64,000 nucleotides of DNA from the NCBI RefSeq assembly GCF_013113715.1, contig NZ_CP053344.1, positions 1,674,001 through 1,738,000 of the forward strand, read 5' to 3'. The notes under the pieces were generated by a model. It ran no database searches, was not told where the DNA came from, and saw only the letters and a list, made by a program, of their open reading frames with translations. This DNA is from Herbiconiux sp. SALV-R1 (GTDB lineage Bacteria > Actinomycetota > Actinomycetes > Actinomycetales > Microbacteriaceae). This document shows, in pieces, positions 43,693-51,988 of this stretch; the stretch's first letter is position 1, and each line of letters opens with the position of its first letter. Made by a program: the position numbers and the translations under genes.

Positions 43693-44306
43693 CGCACCAG
43701 CCTAGGGGCGGCGGGCCGCCGCTTCGCGCCTTGCTCGGCGGCGCGCCACGCCTGCTGGGCCGGGGTGAGCGAGCCGGCGCCGGCCGAGCCCGCGGCAGCG
43801 GCGGGGGTGACGGATGCGCCCACCACTCCCCCGAGCGGCCCCCGCCAGGCGTGGCAGATGGCCAGCGCGAGCGCGTCGGCGGCGTCGGCGGGGCGCGGGA
43901 TCTCATCGAGCCGCAGCACCTTCGCCACCATCGTTCCCACCTGCTTCTTGTCGGCCTGCCCGTAGCCCGTGATGGCGGCCTTCACCTCGCTCGGCGTGTG
44001 CAGCCCCACCGGGAGCGACCGGCGCGCGGCGGCGAGCAGCGCGATGCCGCTCACCTGCGCGGTGCCCATCACCGTGCGCACGTTGTGCTGCGCGAACACG
44101 CGCTCCACCGCCACGCTGTCGGGGCGATGCTCGTCGAGCACGGCCTCGACGCCCGCCGCGATGCGCAGCAGGCGCTCCTCGAGGGGCAGCTCGATCGGGG
44201 TGGTGATGACCGACACGTGCACCAGCACGGCCGTGCGCGTCGGCGCCACGTCGACCACACCCACGCCGCAGCGGGTCAGGCCGGGATCGATGCCGAGCAC
44301 GCGCAT
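43689..44306 (-). CDS. ruvC: Holliday junction resolvase RuvC
   Basis: Endonuclease that cuts Holliday junctions. The 205-residue protein has the acidic catalytic set: Asp7 in [12 protein letters not shown], Glu in [11 protein letters not shown], and the Asp pair in [17 protein letters not shown]. The C-terminal 40 residues are an Ala/Pro/Arg-rich tail beyond the core. The ATG at 44306 begins the ruvCAB operon, 77 bases after yebC. Confidence 0.96.
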   Translation of the reverse strand: MRVLGIDPGLTRCGVGVVDVAPTRTAVLVHVSVITTPIELPLEERLLRIAAGVEAVLDEHRPDSVAVERVFAQHNVRTVMGTAQVSGIALLAAARRSLPVGLHTPSEVKAAITGYGQADKKQVGTMVAKVLRLDEIPRPADAADALALAICHAWRGPLGGVVGASVTPAAAAGSAGAGSLTPAQQAWRAAEQGAKRRPAAPRLVR

Positions 44307-44383
44307 CCGCTGACCGCCTTCCGTTCGGTGTCGCTCGTCACCTCGCTGGTCGCCTCCGGGTGGCGGCGAGGCGGGCAGGCGGC

Positions 44384-45142
44384 TCAGTCGTTCTCGAGTT
44401 CGGCCTGCACCTCGGCGGAGATGTCGATGTTGGTGTACACGTTCTGCACGTCGTCGCTGTCTTCGAGCGCGTCGATGAGACGGAACACCTTGCGGGCCGT
44501 CTCGGCGTCGGCGTCGACGTGGAGGTTGGCGACGAACTCGACGTCGGCGGAGTCGTAGTCGATGCCCGCCTCCTGCAGGGCGCCGCGGGCGGCGACCATG
44601 GCGGAGGGGTCGGTGAGCACCTCGAACGACTCGGCACGGTCGGTGACCTCTTCGGCGCCGGCGTCGAGCACGGCGAGCAGGATGTCGTCTTCGGTGAGGC
44701 CGTCGCTGTGGCCCACGGTGATGACGCCCTTGCGGCTGAAGTTGTAGGCGACGCTGCCCGGGTCGGCCATGGTGCCGCCGTTGCGGGTCATGGCCGTGCG
44801 CACGTCGGCTGCCGCGCGGTTCTTGTTGTCGGTGAGGCACTCCACGAGGAGGGCCACGCCGTTGGGGCCGTAGCCCTCGTACATGATCGTCTGGTAGTCG
44901 ATGGTCTCACCGGTCAGACCCGCACCGCGCTTGATGGCGCGGTCGATGTTGTCATTCGGCACCGAGGTCTTCTTGGCCTTCTGCACCGCGTCGACGAGGG
45001 TCGGGTTGCCCGAGAGGTCGGCGCCGCCGATCTTGGCCGCCACCTCGATGTTCTTGATGAGCTTCGCGAACGACTTCGCACGGCGCGCGTCGATGACCGC
45101 CTTCTTGTGCTTGGTGGTCGCCCATTTTGAGTGTCCGGACAC
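44384..45142 (-). CDS. YebC/TACO1-family protein
   Basis: Family member of YebC/TACO1 proteins, which have been linked to translation of proline-rich stretches and, in some species, to transcriptional regulation. The 252-residue protein starts [20 protein letters not shown], the conserved N-terminus, and contains [13 protein letters not shown] and [20 protein letters not shown]. The yebC-ruvC order is conserved. An AGGAGAACAC ribosome site precedes the ATG. Confidence 0.95.
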   Translation of the reverse strand: MSGHSKWATTKHKKAVIDARRAKSFAKLIKNIEVAAKIGGADLSGNPTLVDAVQKAKKTSVPNDNIDRAIKRGAGLTGETIDYQTIMYEGYGPNGVALLVECLTDNKNRAAADVRTAMTRNGGTMADPGSVAYNFSRKGVITVGHSDGLTEDDILLAVLDAGAEEVTDRAESFEVLTDPSAMVAARGALQEAGIDYDSADVEFVANLHVDADAETARKVFRLIDALEDSDDVQNVYTNIDISAEVQAELEND

Positions 45143-45216
45143 GGTGTTCTCCTTCTAAATCTGCAGTCGAGTCTACGCGAACGCCCCCGAACGGCCCGGA
45201 GGCCGCCCCGCCCGGC

Positions 45217-45771
45217 TCAGGATGCGGGCCAGGCCGCCTGGATCTCGGCGCGCACCTCGCCGAGCAGCTGGGGCAGCGCCTTGGTGCGGGCGATGATGGG
45301 GAAGAAGTTCGCGTCCGACATCCAGCGCGGCACGATGTGCTGGTGCAGGTGCCCGGCGACCCCGGCCCCCGCCACCTTGCCCTGGTTCATGCCGATGTTG
45401 AAGCCGTCGCAGCGCGACACGGCGCTGAGCACCCGCATCGCCGTCTGGGTGAGGCTGCCGATCTCGGCGACCTCCTCCGGTGTGGCGAGGTCGTAGGTGG
45501 CGACGTGGCGGTACGGGCACACCAGGAGGTGGCCCGAGTTGTAGGGGAAGAGGTTCAGCAGCACGTAGGCGTGGGTGCCGCGCGCCACGATGAGGCCCTC
45601 CTCGTCGGAGAGCTTCGGCGCGCGGCAGAACGGGCACTCGTCGATGTGCGGCTGGTCGCCGCCCTGGATGTAGGTCATGCGGTGCGGGGTCCAGAGCCGC
45701 TGGAACGCATCCGGAACCCCCGCGAGGTGGTCGGCGGGTTCGAGCACGACGTCGTCGGGGAGGTCGCTCAT
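45217..45771 (-). CDS. HIT-domain protein, actinobacterial AP4A phosphorylase-like
   Basis: Nucleotide hydrolase or phosphorylase of the HIT superfamily, probably acting on diadenosine polyphosphates. The 184-residue protein has a zinc-type CPFC near residue 47, FPYNSGHLLVCPYRHVATY, and the HIT triad HLHQHIVPRW. The N-terminal LWTPHRMTYI segment is typical of actinobacterial members next to thrS. Its ATG overlaps the thrS stop (TGATG). Confidence 0.92.
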   Translation of the reverse strand: MSDLPDDVVLEPADHLAGVPDAFQRLWTPHRMTYIQGGDQPHIDECPFCRAPKLSDEEGLIVARGTHAYVLLNLFPYNSGHLLVCPYRHVATYDLATPEEVAEIGSLTQTAMRVLSAVSRCDGFNIGMNQGKVAGAGVAGHLHQHIVPRWMSDANFFPIIARTKALPQLLGEVRAEIQAAWPAS

Positions 45772-47750
45772 CAGAGCTGGCCGGCGGTCGTCACCTGCAG
45801 ATGCTTCTCGACGCTCGCCACGATGCGCTCGATCGCCTCGTCGCTCGGTACGCCGTTCTCCTGCGAGCCGTCGCGGAAGCGGAAGCTCACCGAGCCCGCA
45901 GCGGAGTCGTCGGCGCCCGCGATGAGCAGCACCGGCACCTTGTCCTTGGTGTGGGTGCGGATCTTCTTCTGCATGCGCTCGGCTGAGTCGTCGAGCTCGG
46001 CGCGGATGCCGCGGGCCTTGAGCTTTCGGATGACCTCGTTGAGATAGTCGGCGTGCTCGTCGGAGATCGGGATGCCCACCACCTGCACCGGCGCGAGCCA
46101 CACCGGGAAGGCCCCGGCGTAGTGCTCGAGCAGGATGGCGAAGAAGCGCTCGATCGACCCCAGCAGAGCGCGGTGGATCATCACCGGCTGCTGACGGGTG
46201 CCGTCGGAGGCGGTGTACTCCAGCTCGAACAGCTCGGGCTGGTTGAAGTCGAGCTGGATGGTCGACAGCTGCCAGGTGCGGCCGATGGCGTCGCGGGCCT
46301 GCACCGAGATCTTCGGGCCGTAGAACGCTGCTCCCCCCGGGTCGGGGACGAGCTCGAGGCCGGAGGCGAGGGCGACCTCGCGGAGGGTGTCGGTGGCGGT
46401 CTCCCACATCTCGTCGGTGCCGACCGACTTCTCGGGGTCGCGCGTGGAGAGCTCGAGGTAGAAGTCGTCGAGGCCGTAGCCGCGCAGCACGTCGAGCATG
46501 AAGTCGATCTGGCGGGTGAGCTCCTCGCGCACCTCGCTCTGCTCAACGTAGATGTGCGCGTCGTCCTGGGTGAGGCCGCGCACACGGGTGAGGCCCGAGA
46601 GGGTGCCGCTCTTCTCGTAGCGGTAGACCGTGCCGAACTCGGCAAGACGCAGCGGCAGCTCGCGGTAGCTGCGGCCCCTGGCGCGGAAGATGAGGTTGTG
46701 CATCGGGCAGTTCATGGGCTTCAGGTAATAGTCCTGACCCTGCTTGGTGATGTTGCCCTCGGCGTCGTGCTCCTCATCGAGGTGCATCGGGGGGAACATG
46801 CCCTCCCGGTACCAGTTGAGGTGCTGGCTGGTCTCGAACAGGTGGGCCTTGGTGATGTGGGGCGTGTTCACCAGTTCGTAGCCGCCGGCCACGAGCTGCT
46901 GGCGCAGGTACCCCTCGATCTCGGCACGGATGATGCCACCCTTCGGGTGGAACACCGCGAGGCCAGACCCGATCTCGTCGGGGAAGGAGAACAGGTCGAG
47001 CTCGGAGCCGAGCTTGCGGTGGTCGCGCTTCGCGGCCTCCTCGAGGCGGGTCTGGTAGGCGCGCAGCTCGTCTTTGGAGGGCCAGGCCGTGCCGTAGACG
47101 CGCTGCAGCTGCTTGTTCTTCTCCGAACCGCGCCAGTAGGCCGCGGCGAGGCGGGTGAGCGCGAAACCGTTGCCGATCATCCGGGTGCTCGGCAGGTGCG
47201 GGCCGCGGCAGAGGTCTTTCCAGACGGTCTCGCCGGTCTTGGGGTCGACGTTGTCGTAGATGGTGAGCTCGGCGCCGCCGACCTCGACCGACTCGTTGTC
47301 GGCGTTCAGGGCGTCGTCGCCGTCTGAGCCGCCCTTCAGACCGATCAGCTCGAGCTTGTAGGGCTCGTCGGCGAGTTCGGCGCGCGCCTCCTCCTCGGTG
47401 ACGACGCGGCGCACGAAGCGTTGGCCGGCACGGATGATGCGTTCCATGCCCTTCTCGATGGCCTTCATGTCCTCCGGGGTGAAGGGCTCGGCGACGTCGA
47501 AGTCGTAGTAGAAGCCGTCGGTGACGGGCGGGCCGATGCCGAGCTTCGCCTCGGGGTTGATGGCCTGCACGGCCTGGGCCGCGACGTGGGCGGCCGAGTG
47601 GCGGAGGATGGCGAGGCCGTCGGGGCTGTCGATGGTGACCGGCTCGACGGTGTCGTCGTCGGTGACCGTGGTAGCCAGGTCTTTCAGCTCTCCGTTGACG
47701 CGCAGGGCCACGACGGACCGGTCGGTGAAGAGATCAAATCCTGTTGCCAC
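45771..47750 (-). CDS. thrS: Threonyl-tRNA synthetase
   Basis: Charges tRNA-Thr. The 659-residue protein has an N-terminal TGS domain (residues 1-60), the editing domain with [12 protein letters not shown] and the SAD-type region around [11 protein letters not shown], the class II core ([71 protein letters not shown]), and an anticodon-binding C-terminus. Complete. No T-box leader fits the short upstream gap (47751-47828). Confidence 0.98.
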   Translation of the reverse strand: MATGFDLFTDRSVVALRVNGELKDLATTVTDDDTVEPVTIDSPDGLAILRHSAAHVAAQAVQAINPEAKLGIGPPVTDGFYYDFDVAEPFTPEDMKAIEKGMERIIRAGQRFVRRVVTEEEARAELADEPYKLELIGLKGGSDGDDALNADNESVEVGGAELTIYDNVDPKTGETVWKDLCRGPHLPSTRMIGNGFALTRLAAAYWRGSEKNKQLQRVYGTAWPSKDELRAYQTRLEEAAKRDHRKLGSELDLFSFPDEIGSGLAVFHPKGGIIRAEIEGYLRQQLVAGGYELVNTPHITKAHLFETSQHLNWYREGMFPPMHLDEEHDAEGNITKQGQDYYLKPMNCPMHNLIFRARGRSYRELPLRLAEFGTVYRYEKSGTLSGLTRVRGLTQDDAHIYVEQSEVREELTRQIDFMLDVLRGYGLDDFYLELSTRDPEKSVGTDEMWETATDTLREVALASGLELVPDPGGAAFYGPKISVQARDAIGRTWQLSTIQLDFNQPELFELEYTASDGTRQQPVMIHRALLGSIERFFAILLEHYAGAFPVWLAPVQVVGIPISDEHADYLNEVIRKLKARGIRAELDDSAERMQKKIRTHTKDKVPVLLIAGADDSAAGSVSFRFRDGSQENGVPSDEAIERIVASVEKHLQVTTAGQL

Positions 47751-47828
47751 GACTGAGGTGCTCCTGTTTCGCTCGATTCCAACCCCCCAAGCCTAGTCGC
47801 GCCACCCGCCCGCGCCCGCCCGCATTCC

Positions 47829-48227
47829 TCAGAGGGGCTTCGTGCCCTGGAGTTCGATGCGGAGGGTGGCGTCGAGGGCGGCGATGTCGACCTCGGTGGG
47901 GTCGAGGAGCACCGCGTCGGCCGGGCTGGTCGCACGGGCGTAGCCGTTGCTGTTGTTGCTGACGCCCGAGAACACCTGCCCGGTCTCCACCATCGTCCAC
48001 GTCACCGTCGCCCCGAACACCGGCGCGTCCCCCGCCACAGCCCGCACATACGCCTCGAGCACCAGCGTCTCATCCACCCACCCCGCATACGGCTGATAGA
48101 TGTAATACGCACTCACCGTACTGGCCGCCGCCCCCGGCGCCGCCAGCGCCACCGCCACCACGGGCACACTCCACGCCCCCACCTTCAACGCCGTCCGCCG
48201 CGACGCCCCCCGCACACTCTCATCCAT
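47829..48227 (-). CDS. Exported protein with twin-arginine-type signal, unknown function
   Basis: A 132-residue protein with an N-terminal RRTALKVGAWSVPVVAVALA signal ending in PGAAAS, which resembles a Tat leader (RR followed by a moderately hydrophobic helix). The remaining 95 residues look like one beta-sandwich (VDETLVLEAYVRAVAGDAPV; ATVTWTMVETGQVFSG), similar to a bacterial Ig-like fold. I do not recognise a family with certainty. It lies alone between thrS and the tRNA cluster. Codon use at its start looks a little less GC-biased than its neighbours. Confidence 0.62.
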   Translation of the reverse strand: MDESVRGASRRTALKVGAWSVPVVAVALAAPGAAASTVSAYYIYQPYAGWVDETLVLEAYVRAVAGDAPVFGATVTWTMVETGQVFSGVSNNSNGYARATSPADAVLLDPTEVDIAALDATLRIELQGTKPL

Positions 48228-48289
48228 CCCCCGACCCTACCCCGCCCGCGCGCAGCGCCGGGCGCTCACGGCCGCCCGCCCGCAGGGCC

Positions 48290-48376
48290 GGGCGATACTG
48301 GGATCGAACCAGCACGATTCGCTGGGGAGCGAAGCACCGCTTCGCTCGCGAATCGTGAGGTCACTGGTTCGATCCC
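48290..48376. repeat. Long imperfect palindrome built from tRNA-Val 3' sequence
   Basis: 48290-48312 is an exact 23-base direct copy of 48428-48450, the 3' end of tRNA-Val(GAC). 48357-48376 is a 20-base inverted copy of 48438-48457 from the same tRNA. Between them, arms pair in three blocks: 48300-48312 with 48364-48376 (13 bp), 48313-48322 with 48348-48357 (10 bp), 48327-48334 with 48340-48347 (8 bp), with a five-base tip. Bulges are TGGG on one side and AGGTCA on the other. It lies just past the tRNA terminator and contains no gene. Confidence 0.85.
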
Positions 48377-48391
48377 CCCAAGAAACACGAA

Positions 48392-48415
48392 AGGCCAGGG
48401 CGCGAACCCTGGCCT
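48392..48415 (-). terminator. Intrinsic terminator of the Gly-Cys-Val tRNA operon
   Basis: Perfect nine-pair stem (48392-48400 with 48407-48415) with a six-base loop, followed on the minus strand by TTTCGTGTTTCTT. It begins eight bases after the tRNA-Val 3' end. Confidence 0.78.
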
Positions 48416-48423
48416 AACGTTGA

Positions 48424-48498
48424 TGGTGGGCGATACTGGGATCGAACCAGTGACCTCTTCCGTGTCAGGGAAGCGCGCTACCGCTGCGCCAATCGCCC
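48424..48498 (-). tRNA. tRNA-Val (anticodon GAC)
   Basis: Cloverleaf on the minus strand: acceptor GGGCGAT pairs with ATCGCCC, anticodon stem CTTCC/GGAAG with loop CTGACAC (anticodon GAC), T-arm CTGGTTCGATCCCAG. Discriminator A and an encoded CCA follow. Third gene of the minus-strand cluster. Confidence 0.95.
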
Positions 48499-48523
48499 GA
48501 TAGTGGTGTGCTACCGGATGGAG

Positions 48524-48597
48524 TGGAGGTGGCGACGGGATTTGAACCCGTGTGGACGGCTTTGCAGGCCGCTGCCTCGCCTCTCGGCCACGCCACC
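48524..48597 (-). tRNA. tRNA-Cys (anticodon GCA)
   Basis: Acceptor GGTGGCG pairs with CGCCACC; anticodon loop CTGCAAA between GCGGC and GCCGT gives GCA; T-arm ACGGGTTCAAATCCCGT. Discriminator is U, as normal for tRNA-Cys, and CCA is encoded. Confidence 0.95.
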
Positions 48598-48651
48598 CAG
48601 TACATCTGAAGCGAACCGAGATGGTTTCCCTCAGACGAGTAACTTCACTCG

Positions 48652-48723
48652 AGCGGATGACGAGATTCGAACTCGCGACCCTCACCTTGGCAAGGTGATG
48701 CGCTACCACTGCGCCACATCCGC
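48652..48723 (-). tRNA. tRNA-Gly (anticodon GCC)
   Basis: Acceptor GCGGATG pairs with CATCCGC; anticodon stem TCACC/GGTGA with loop TTGCCAA gives GCC; T-arm CGAGTTCGAATCTCG. CCA is not encoded. First gene of the minus-strand tRNA cluster. Confidence 0.95.
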
Positions 48724-48754
48724 ATTTCGTTTCGCATTGCTGCGAACGGATTAG

Positions 48755-48784
48755 ACACTATCCGACTCTCTCGCCGATTGCCAA
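48755..48784 (-). promoter_or_regulatory. Promoter of the tRNA-Gly-Cys-Val operon
   Basis: Minus strand: TTGGCA (48784-48779), 18-base spacer, TAGTGT (48760-48755). Transcription would begin near 48747, about 24 bases before tRNA-Gly. Good hexamer matches at sensible spacing. Confidence 0.6.
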
Positions 48785-48844
48785 ATCGTCACCGGAACAG
48801 CGTGTCGCGCCTTCCGGTGTTCACGAGCACCCGTCGGCATGCAC

Positions 48845-48850
48845 TACTAT
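48845..48850 (+). promoter_or_regulatory. -10 element of tRNA-Val(CAC)
   Basis: TACTAT lies 14 bases before the tRNA, in a locally AT-rich patch. The best -35 candidate (TTCACG at 48820) has a long 19-base spacer, so only the -10 is called. Confidence 0.45.
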
Positions 48851-48864
48851 CAATGAGTGCCTTC

Positions 48865-48937
48865 GGGCGATTGGCGCAGTTGGTAGCGCGCTTCCTTCAC
48901 ACGGAAGAGGTCATCGGTTCGAGTCCGGTATCGCCCA
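48865..48937 (+). tRNA. tRNA-Val (anticodon CAC)
   Basis: Acceptor GGGCGAT pairs with ATCGCCC; anticodon stem CTTCC/GGAAG with loop TTCACAC gives CAC; T-arm CCGGTTCGAGTCCGG. Discriminator A; CCA not encoded. Divergent from the other three tRNA genes. Confidence 0.95.
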
Positions 48938-48942
48938 CAGCA

Positions 48943-48970
48943 GAAGCCCCGCGAGAGATCGCGGGGCTTC
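48943..48970 (+). terminator. Intrinsic terminator of tRNA-Val(CAC)
   Basis: Perfect 12-pair stem GAAGCCCCGCGA / TCGCGGGGCTTC with a GAGA tetraloop, five bases after the tRNA. The T-run is short (CTT), but position and strength are convincing. Confidence 0.7.
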
Positions 48971-49024
48971 GTGGCTTAAGCGGGGCGGGGGGTGCCGGCT
49001 GCGCCAGCGCCGGCGGCCGCCCGA

Positions 49025-49405
49025 CTAGGGCGCGCGGTGGCCGCGGAGGCCGCTCTCGCGGTCCCATTCGAGGGACTTGAACTGCAAGAAGGTGCAGAGA
49101 TTGCCGGCGACCACGATCTCGGCGGCCAAGGACGCCAGCTGGTAGGGCATGAGCGACAGGTCGCCCCGTGCGGTGAGGGTCGCCTCCCAGAACGGGTCGT
49201 CGTACCCGCGCGGCTGCATGTACACGTCGGCAGGGGCGTTCTTCAGCCGCACGATGACGAGCCCGGTGTCTCGCCCGTCGGCTCCGTCTTGCAGCAGCAC
49301 GTCGAGCGTGCCGGCGACGCCGTCGCCCTGGGCCCTGAACTCTTCGACCCATGCCGTGAGGAGGGCCTGAGAGCGGATCGGCGCCGTGTGACCGTCAGTA
49401 CTCAT
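49025..49405 (-). CDS. Conserved-looking hypothetical protein, about 126 residues
   Basis: I do not recognise this protein. It is soluble, mixed alpha/beta, with segments SQALLTAWVEEFRAQGDG, VIVRLKNAPADVYMQPRG, and FLQFKSLEWDRESGLRGH; no signal peptide, helix-turn-helix or catalytic motif is apparent. Start is either the ATG at 49405 or the GTG directly before it; no clear ribosome site separates them. Codon use matches the genome, so it is likely real. It stands alone between the tRNA-Val(CAC) terminator and a tiny membrane-protein gene on the same strand. Confidence 0.68.
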   Translation of the reverse strand: MSTDGHTAPIRSQALLTAWVEEFRAQGDGVAGTLDVLLQDGADGRDTGLVIVRLKNAPADVYMQPRGYDDPFWEATLTARGDLSLMPYQLASLAAEIVVAGNLCTFLQFKSLEWDRESGLRGHRAP

Positions 49406-49468
49406 CACGCCGATGATCTCACGCGCGGCGAGGTGCGCGCAGCGGCTATCCGCTGAACGCTGTCCGGT

Positions 49469-49591
49469 CTAGCGCTGACCCTTGAACAGGCGCAGCACCA
49501 CGATCACCGACACCCACACGATGGCGGCGGTGGCGAGGCCGAGCAGCCCGATGTAGAACAGCTCCAGCGGCAGGTACGGGTTGTCGGTCAT
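49469..49591 (-). CDS. Tiny single-helix membrane protein (40 residues)
   Basis: A 40-residue reading frame beginning MTDNPYLPLELFYIG, followed by one long membrane helix (GLATAAIVWVSVIVVLRLF) and a basic end KGQR. A GAGGGAG ribosome site lies 12 bases before the ATG. The clean signal-anchor pattern and positive-inside tail suggest a real small protein. Function unknown; it sits between the hypothetical protein and the divergent EI24-like gene. Confidence 0.55.
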   Translation of the reverse strand: MTDNPYLPLELFYIGLLGLATAAIVWVSVIVVLRLFKGQR

Positions 49592-49708
49592 CGTGGCACG
49601 CTCCCTCACGTCGCCGTGAACGCTACAACCGCACCGACCCGACGCCAAGGGGTGACCGAGCCGCGGAATCCCCGTGGCAGGCCGCGCGCATCCGGATACC
49701 ATCGCGGC

Positions 49709-50509
49709 ATGGTGAGCGAGTTCTTCGCCGGGGTCGGCGTGTTCGTCAGGGGTCTCGGCGCGTGGGCGTCCCGCCCGCGGCTGATGTTGCTCGGGGCGGT
49801 GCCCGCGCTCCTCGTCGGCGCCGTGTACCTCGCCGGCCTCGTCGTGCTCGCCGTGAACTCCCACGCCCTGGCCGACTGGGCGACGCCGTTCGCCGACGAC
49901 TGGAACGAGCCGTGGCGCAGCATCACCCGCGTCTCGGCTGCGGTCGCGCTGGTCGCCGGCGGCGTGCTGCTCGTCGTCTTCACCTACACCGCCCTCACCC
50001 TCGCGGTCGGCGACCCGTTCTACGAGCGCATCTGGCGCGACACCGAGGAGCGCGAGGGCGGCACTCCCCCGGAGCCCGAGGGCGGCTTCTGGCGCCTCCT
50101 CATACGTGGCATCGCGACGGCCCTGCGCGTGCTGCTGCTCTCGGCCGTCATCGCCCTCGGCCTCTTCGTCGTCGGCCTCATCCCGTTCGTCGGCACGGTG
50201 GCCAGCGCCGTGCTCGCCGCCGTGTTCGGCGGCTGGGTGCTGGCCCTCGAGCTCACCGGCTTCGCCTTCGACTCCCGGGGCCTCCGCCTGCGCGACAGAC
50301 GACGGATGCTCGGCGTTCGCCGCGCGCACACGCTCGGTTTCGGTGTGGCCGTCTACCTCGTCTTCCTCATCCCGCTGGGGGCGGTGTTCGCGATGCCCGC
50401 CGCGGTTGTCGGCGCCACCCGGCTGGCCCGCGAGGCACTCGCCGACCGCGAGGCGCTCCCCACCCGCGAAGCGCTCCCCGGGAACGACGAAGCGGGGCGC
50501 CGCCCGTAG
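49709..50509 (+). CDS. EI24/CysZ-like multi-pass membrane protein
   Basis: A 266-residue integral membrane protein with four or more helices: about 25-50 (MLLGAVPALLVGAVYLAGLV), 75-98 (VAALVAGGVLLVVFTYTALT region), 135-185 (two helices, VLLLSAVIALGLFVVGLIPF) and 215-240. The loop VGDPFYERIWRDTEER is characteristic of EI24-domain proteins related to the CysZ sulphate channel. No cys genes are nearby, so the substrate is unknown. The start is the ATG at 49709 (VSEFFAGVGVFV). It converges on amt, with 31 bases between the stops. Confidence 0.82.
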   Translation: MVSEFFAGVGVFVRGLGAWASRPRLMLLGAVPALLVGAVYLAGLVVLAVNSHALADWATPFADDWNEPWRSITRVSAAVALVAGGVLLVVFTYTALTLAVGDPFYERIWRDTEEREGGTPPEPEGGFWRLLIRGIATALRVLLLSAVIALGLFVVGLIPFVGTVASAVLAAVFGGWVLALELTGFAFDSRGLRLRDRRRMLGVRRAHTLGFGVAVYLVFLIPLGAVFAMPAAVVGATRLAREALADREALPTREALPGNDEAGRRP

Positions 50510-50540
50510 GCGACACCCCGCTCGTGAGTGGTGCGTGTGC

Positions 50541-51779
50541 TCAGTCGTTGACGAGCGCGTAGCCCTCTTCGCCGTGCACGACGGTGTCGACTCCGGCGAC
50601 CTCGTCTTCGTTGTTGATGCGGAAGCCCATGGTCTTCTGGATGATCCAGCCGATCAGGAACGCCATGACGAAGGAGTAGATCAGCACGACGACGGCGGCG
50701 GCGAACTGCTTCCAGAGCTGCTCGAACGAGCCGGTGTCGAGCAGGCCGATGCCGGCGCCGAAGATGCCGATGTAGAGGGTTCCGATGAGACCGCCGACGA
50801 GGTGGATGCCCACGACGTCGAGCGAGTCGTCGAAGCCGAGCTTGAACTTCAGCTCGATGGCCAGGGCGCAGACGGCACCGGCGAGCACGCCGAGCACGAT
50901 CGCCCAGCCGGGGGTGAGGATGTTACAGGCCGGCGTGATGGCGACCAGACCCGCGACGGCACCGGAGGCCGCACCGATCGAGGTGGGCTTGCCGTCCTTG
51001 ATCTTCTCGACGATCAGCCAGCCGAGGATACCGGCGGCCGGGGCGGCGAGGGTGTTGATCCAGGCGATCGCGGCGACGCCGTCGACGGCGGCCTCGGAAC
51101 CGGCGTTGAAGCCGAACCAGCCGAACCACAGCAGCGAGGCGCCGAGCAGGGTCAGCGGCACGTTGTGCGGCTTCTGGATGCCCTTCTGGAAGCCGACGCG
51201 CTTGCCGAGCACCAGGGCGAGGGCGAGCGCCGCAGCACCGGCGTTGATGTGCACCGCGGTACCACCGGCGAAGTCGTTCACGCCCCAGACCGGCGCCCAG
51301 CCCTCAGAGAGGTTGAAGACCATGAAAGCGACGGGGAAGTAGACGACGGTCACCCAGACGCCGGCGAACACCATCCAGGCGCCGAACTTGGCGCGGTCGG
51401 CGATGGCGCCCGAGACGAGGGCGACGGTGATGATGGCGAAGGTGGCCTGGAAGCCGGCGAAGGCGAGGCCGGCGAGGTCGGGCTCCATGGCGCCGCCCTC
51501 TCCGATGCCGAGGAGGTTGGTGAGGCCGATCGTGCCATCGAAGGGGTTGCCCACGATGCCGGGGATCAGCGGGGTGCCGAAGACCATGCCGTAGCCGTAC
51601 AGCACCCAGAGAACGCCCACGAGGCCCATCGCCCCGAAGCTCATCATCATCATCGAGACGACGGACTTGGCCTTCACCATGCCGCCGTAGAAGAACGCGA
51701 CACCCGGGGTCATCAGGAGCACGAGTGCGGCTGCGACGAGCAACCACAACGAGTTCAAGTTGCCGGTTACTTCTTCCAT
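50541..51779 (-). CDS. amt: Ammonium transporter
   Basis: Membrane channel for ammonium/ammonia. The 412-residue protein has eleven predicted helices, the FYGGMVKAKSVVSMMMMSFG opening, FAGFQATFAIITVALVSGA, and the paired pore histidines in GTAVHINAGAAALAL and VVGIHLVGGLIGTLY. The C-terminal tail (DEVAGVDTVVHGEEGYAL) is the PII-contact type. GAGAGG precedes the ATG at 51779. Unlike many actinobacterial loci there is no glnK/glnD downstream: the next gene is convergent. A possible operator lies 150-185 bases upstream. Confidence 0.97.
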   Translation of the reverse strand: MEEVTGNLNSLWLLVAAALVLLMTPGVAFFYGGMVKAKSVVSMMMMSFGAMGLVGVLWVLYGYGMVFGTPLIPGIVGNPFDGTIGLTNLLGIGEGGAMEPDLAGLAFAGFQATFAIITVALVSGAIADRAKFGAWMVFAGVWVTVVYFPVAFMVFNLSEGWAPVWGVNDFAGGTAVHINAGAAALALALVLGKRVGFQKGIQKPHNVPLTLLGASLLWFGWFGFNAGSEAAVDGVAAIAWINTLAAPAAGILGWLIVEKIKDGKPTSIGAASGAVAGLVAITPACNILTPGWAIVLGVLAGAVCALAIELKFKLGFDDSLDVVGIHLVGGLIGTLYIGIFGAGIGLLDTGSFEQLWKQFAAAVVVLIYSFVMAFLIGWIIQKTMGFRINNEDEVAGVDTVVHGEEGYALVND

Positions 51780-51927
51780 ATGAATGGTTACCTCTCTGTC
51801 ACGTGCCGGGCTGGGACTTCTGGAATCGCTGTGATGCTGACGGCTAGCACGGGGCCGAGGCGCAATTACAGGCAAGGGAAGTCTGCCCAAGAGAGGTTTC
51901 GCGAGACGACGTGGTTTATGTCGCCCG

Positions 51928-51964
51928 TGTTACACGGCCGGCGCCCGTGTAACAACTGTGTTTC
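51928..51964 (-). promoter_or_regulatory. Inverted-repeat operator candidate upstream of amt (GlnR-like boxes)
   Basis: A perfect ten-base inverted repeat, TGTTACACGG (51928-51937) and CCGTGTAACA (51945-51954), separated by seven bases. On the minus strand GAAAC-N6-GTTAC also spans 51964-51949, which matches half of the actinobacterial GlnR box pattern. This sits in the 227-base amt-zapE gap. The repeat is seen; nitrogen control is inferred. Confidence 0.55.
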
Positions 51965-51988
51965 CAAAGGCGCAGAATCCGGCGAAGA

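Noticed and set aside
47751-47828. T-box leader upstream of thrS
   Set aside because: The gap is only 78 bases, has no T-box sequence and cannot hold the structure.
48228-48970. Integrated element or prophage at the tRNA cluster
   Set aside because: tRNA-derived repeats are present, but no integrase, excisionase or phage gene lies between or beside them; at most a scar remains.
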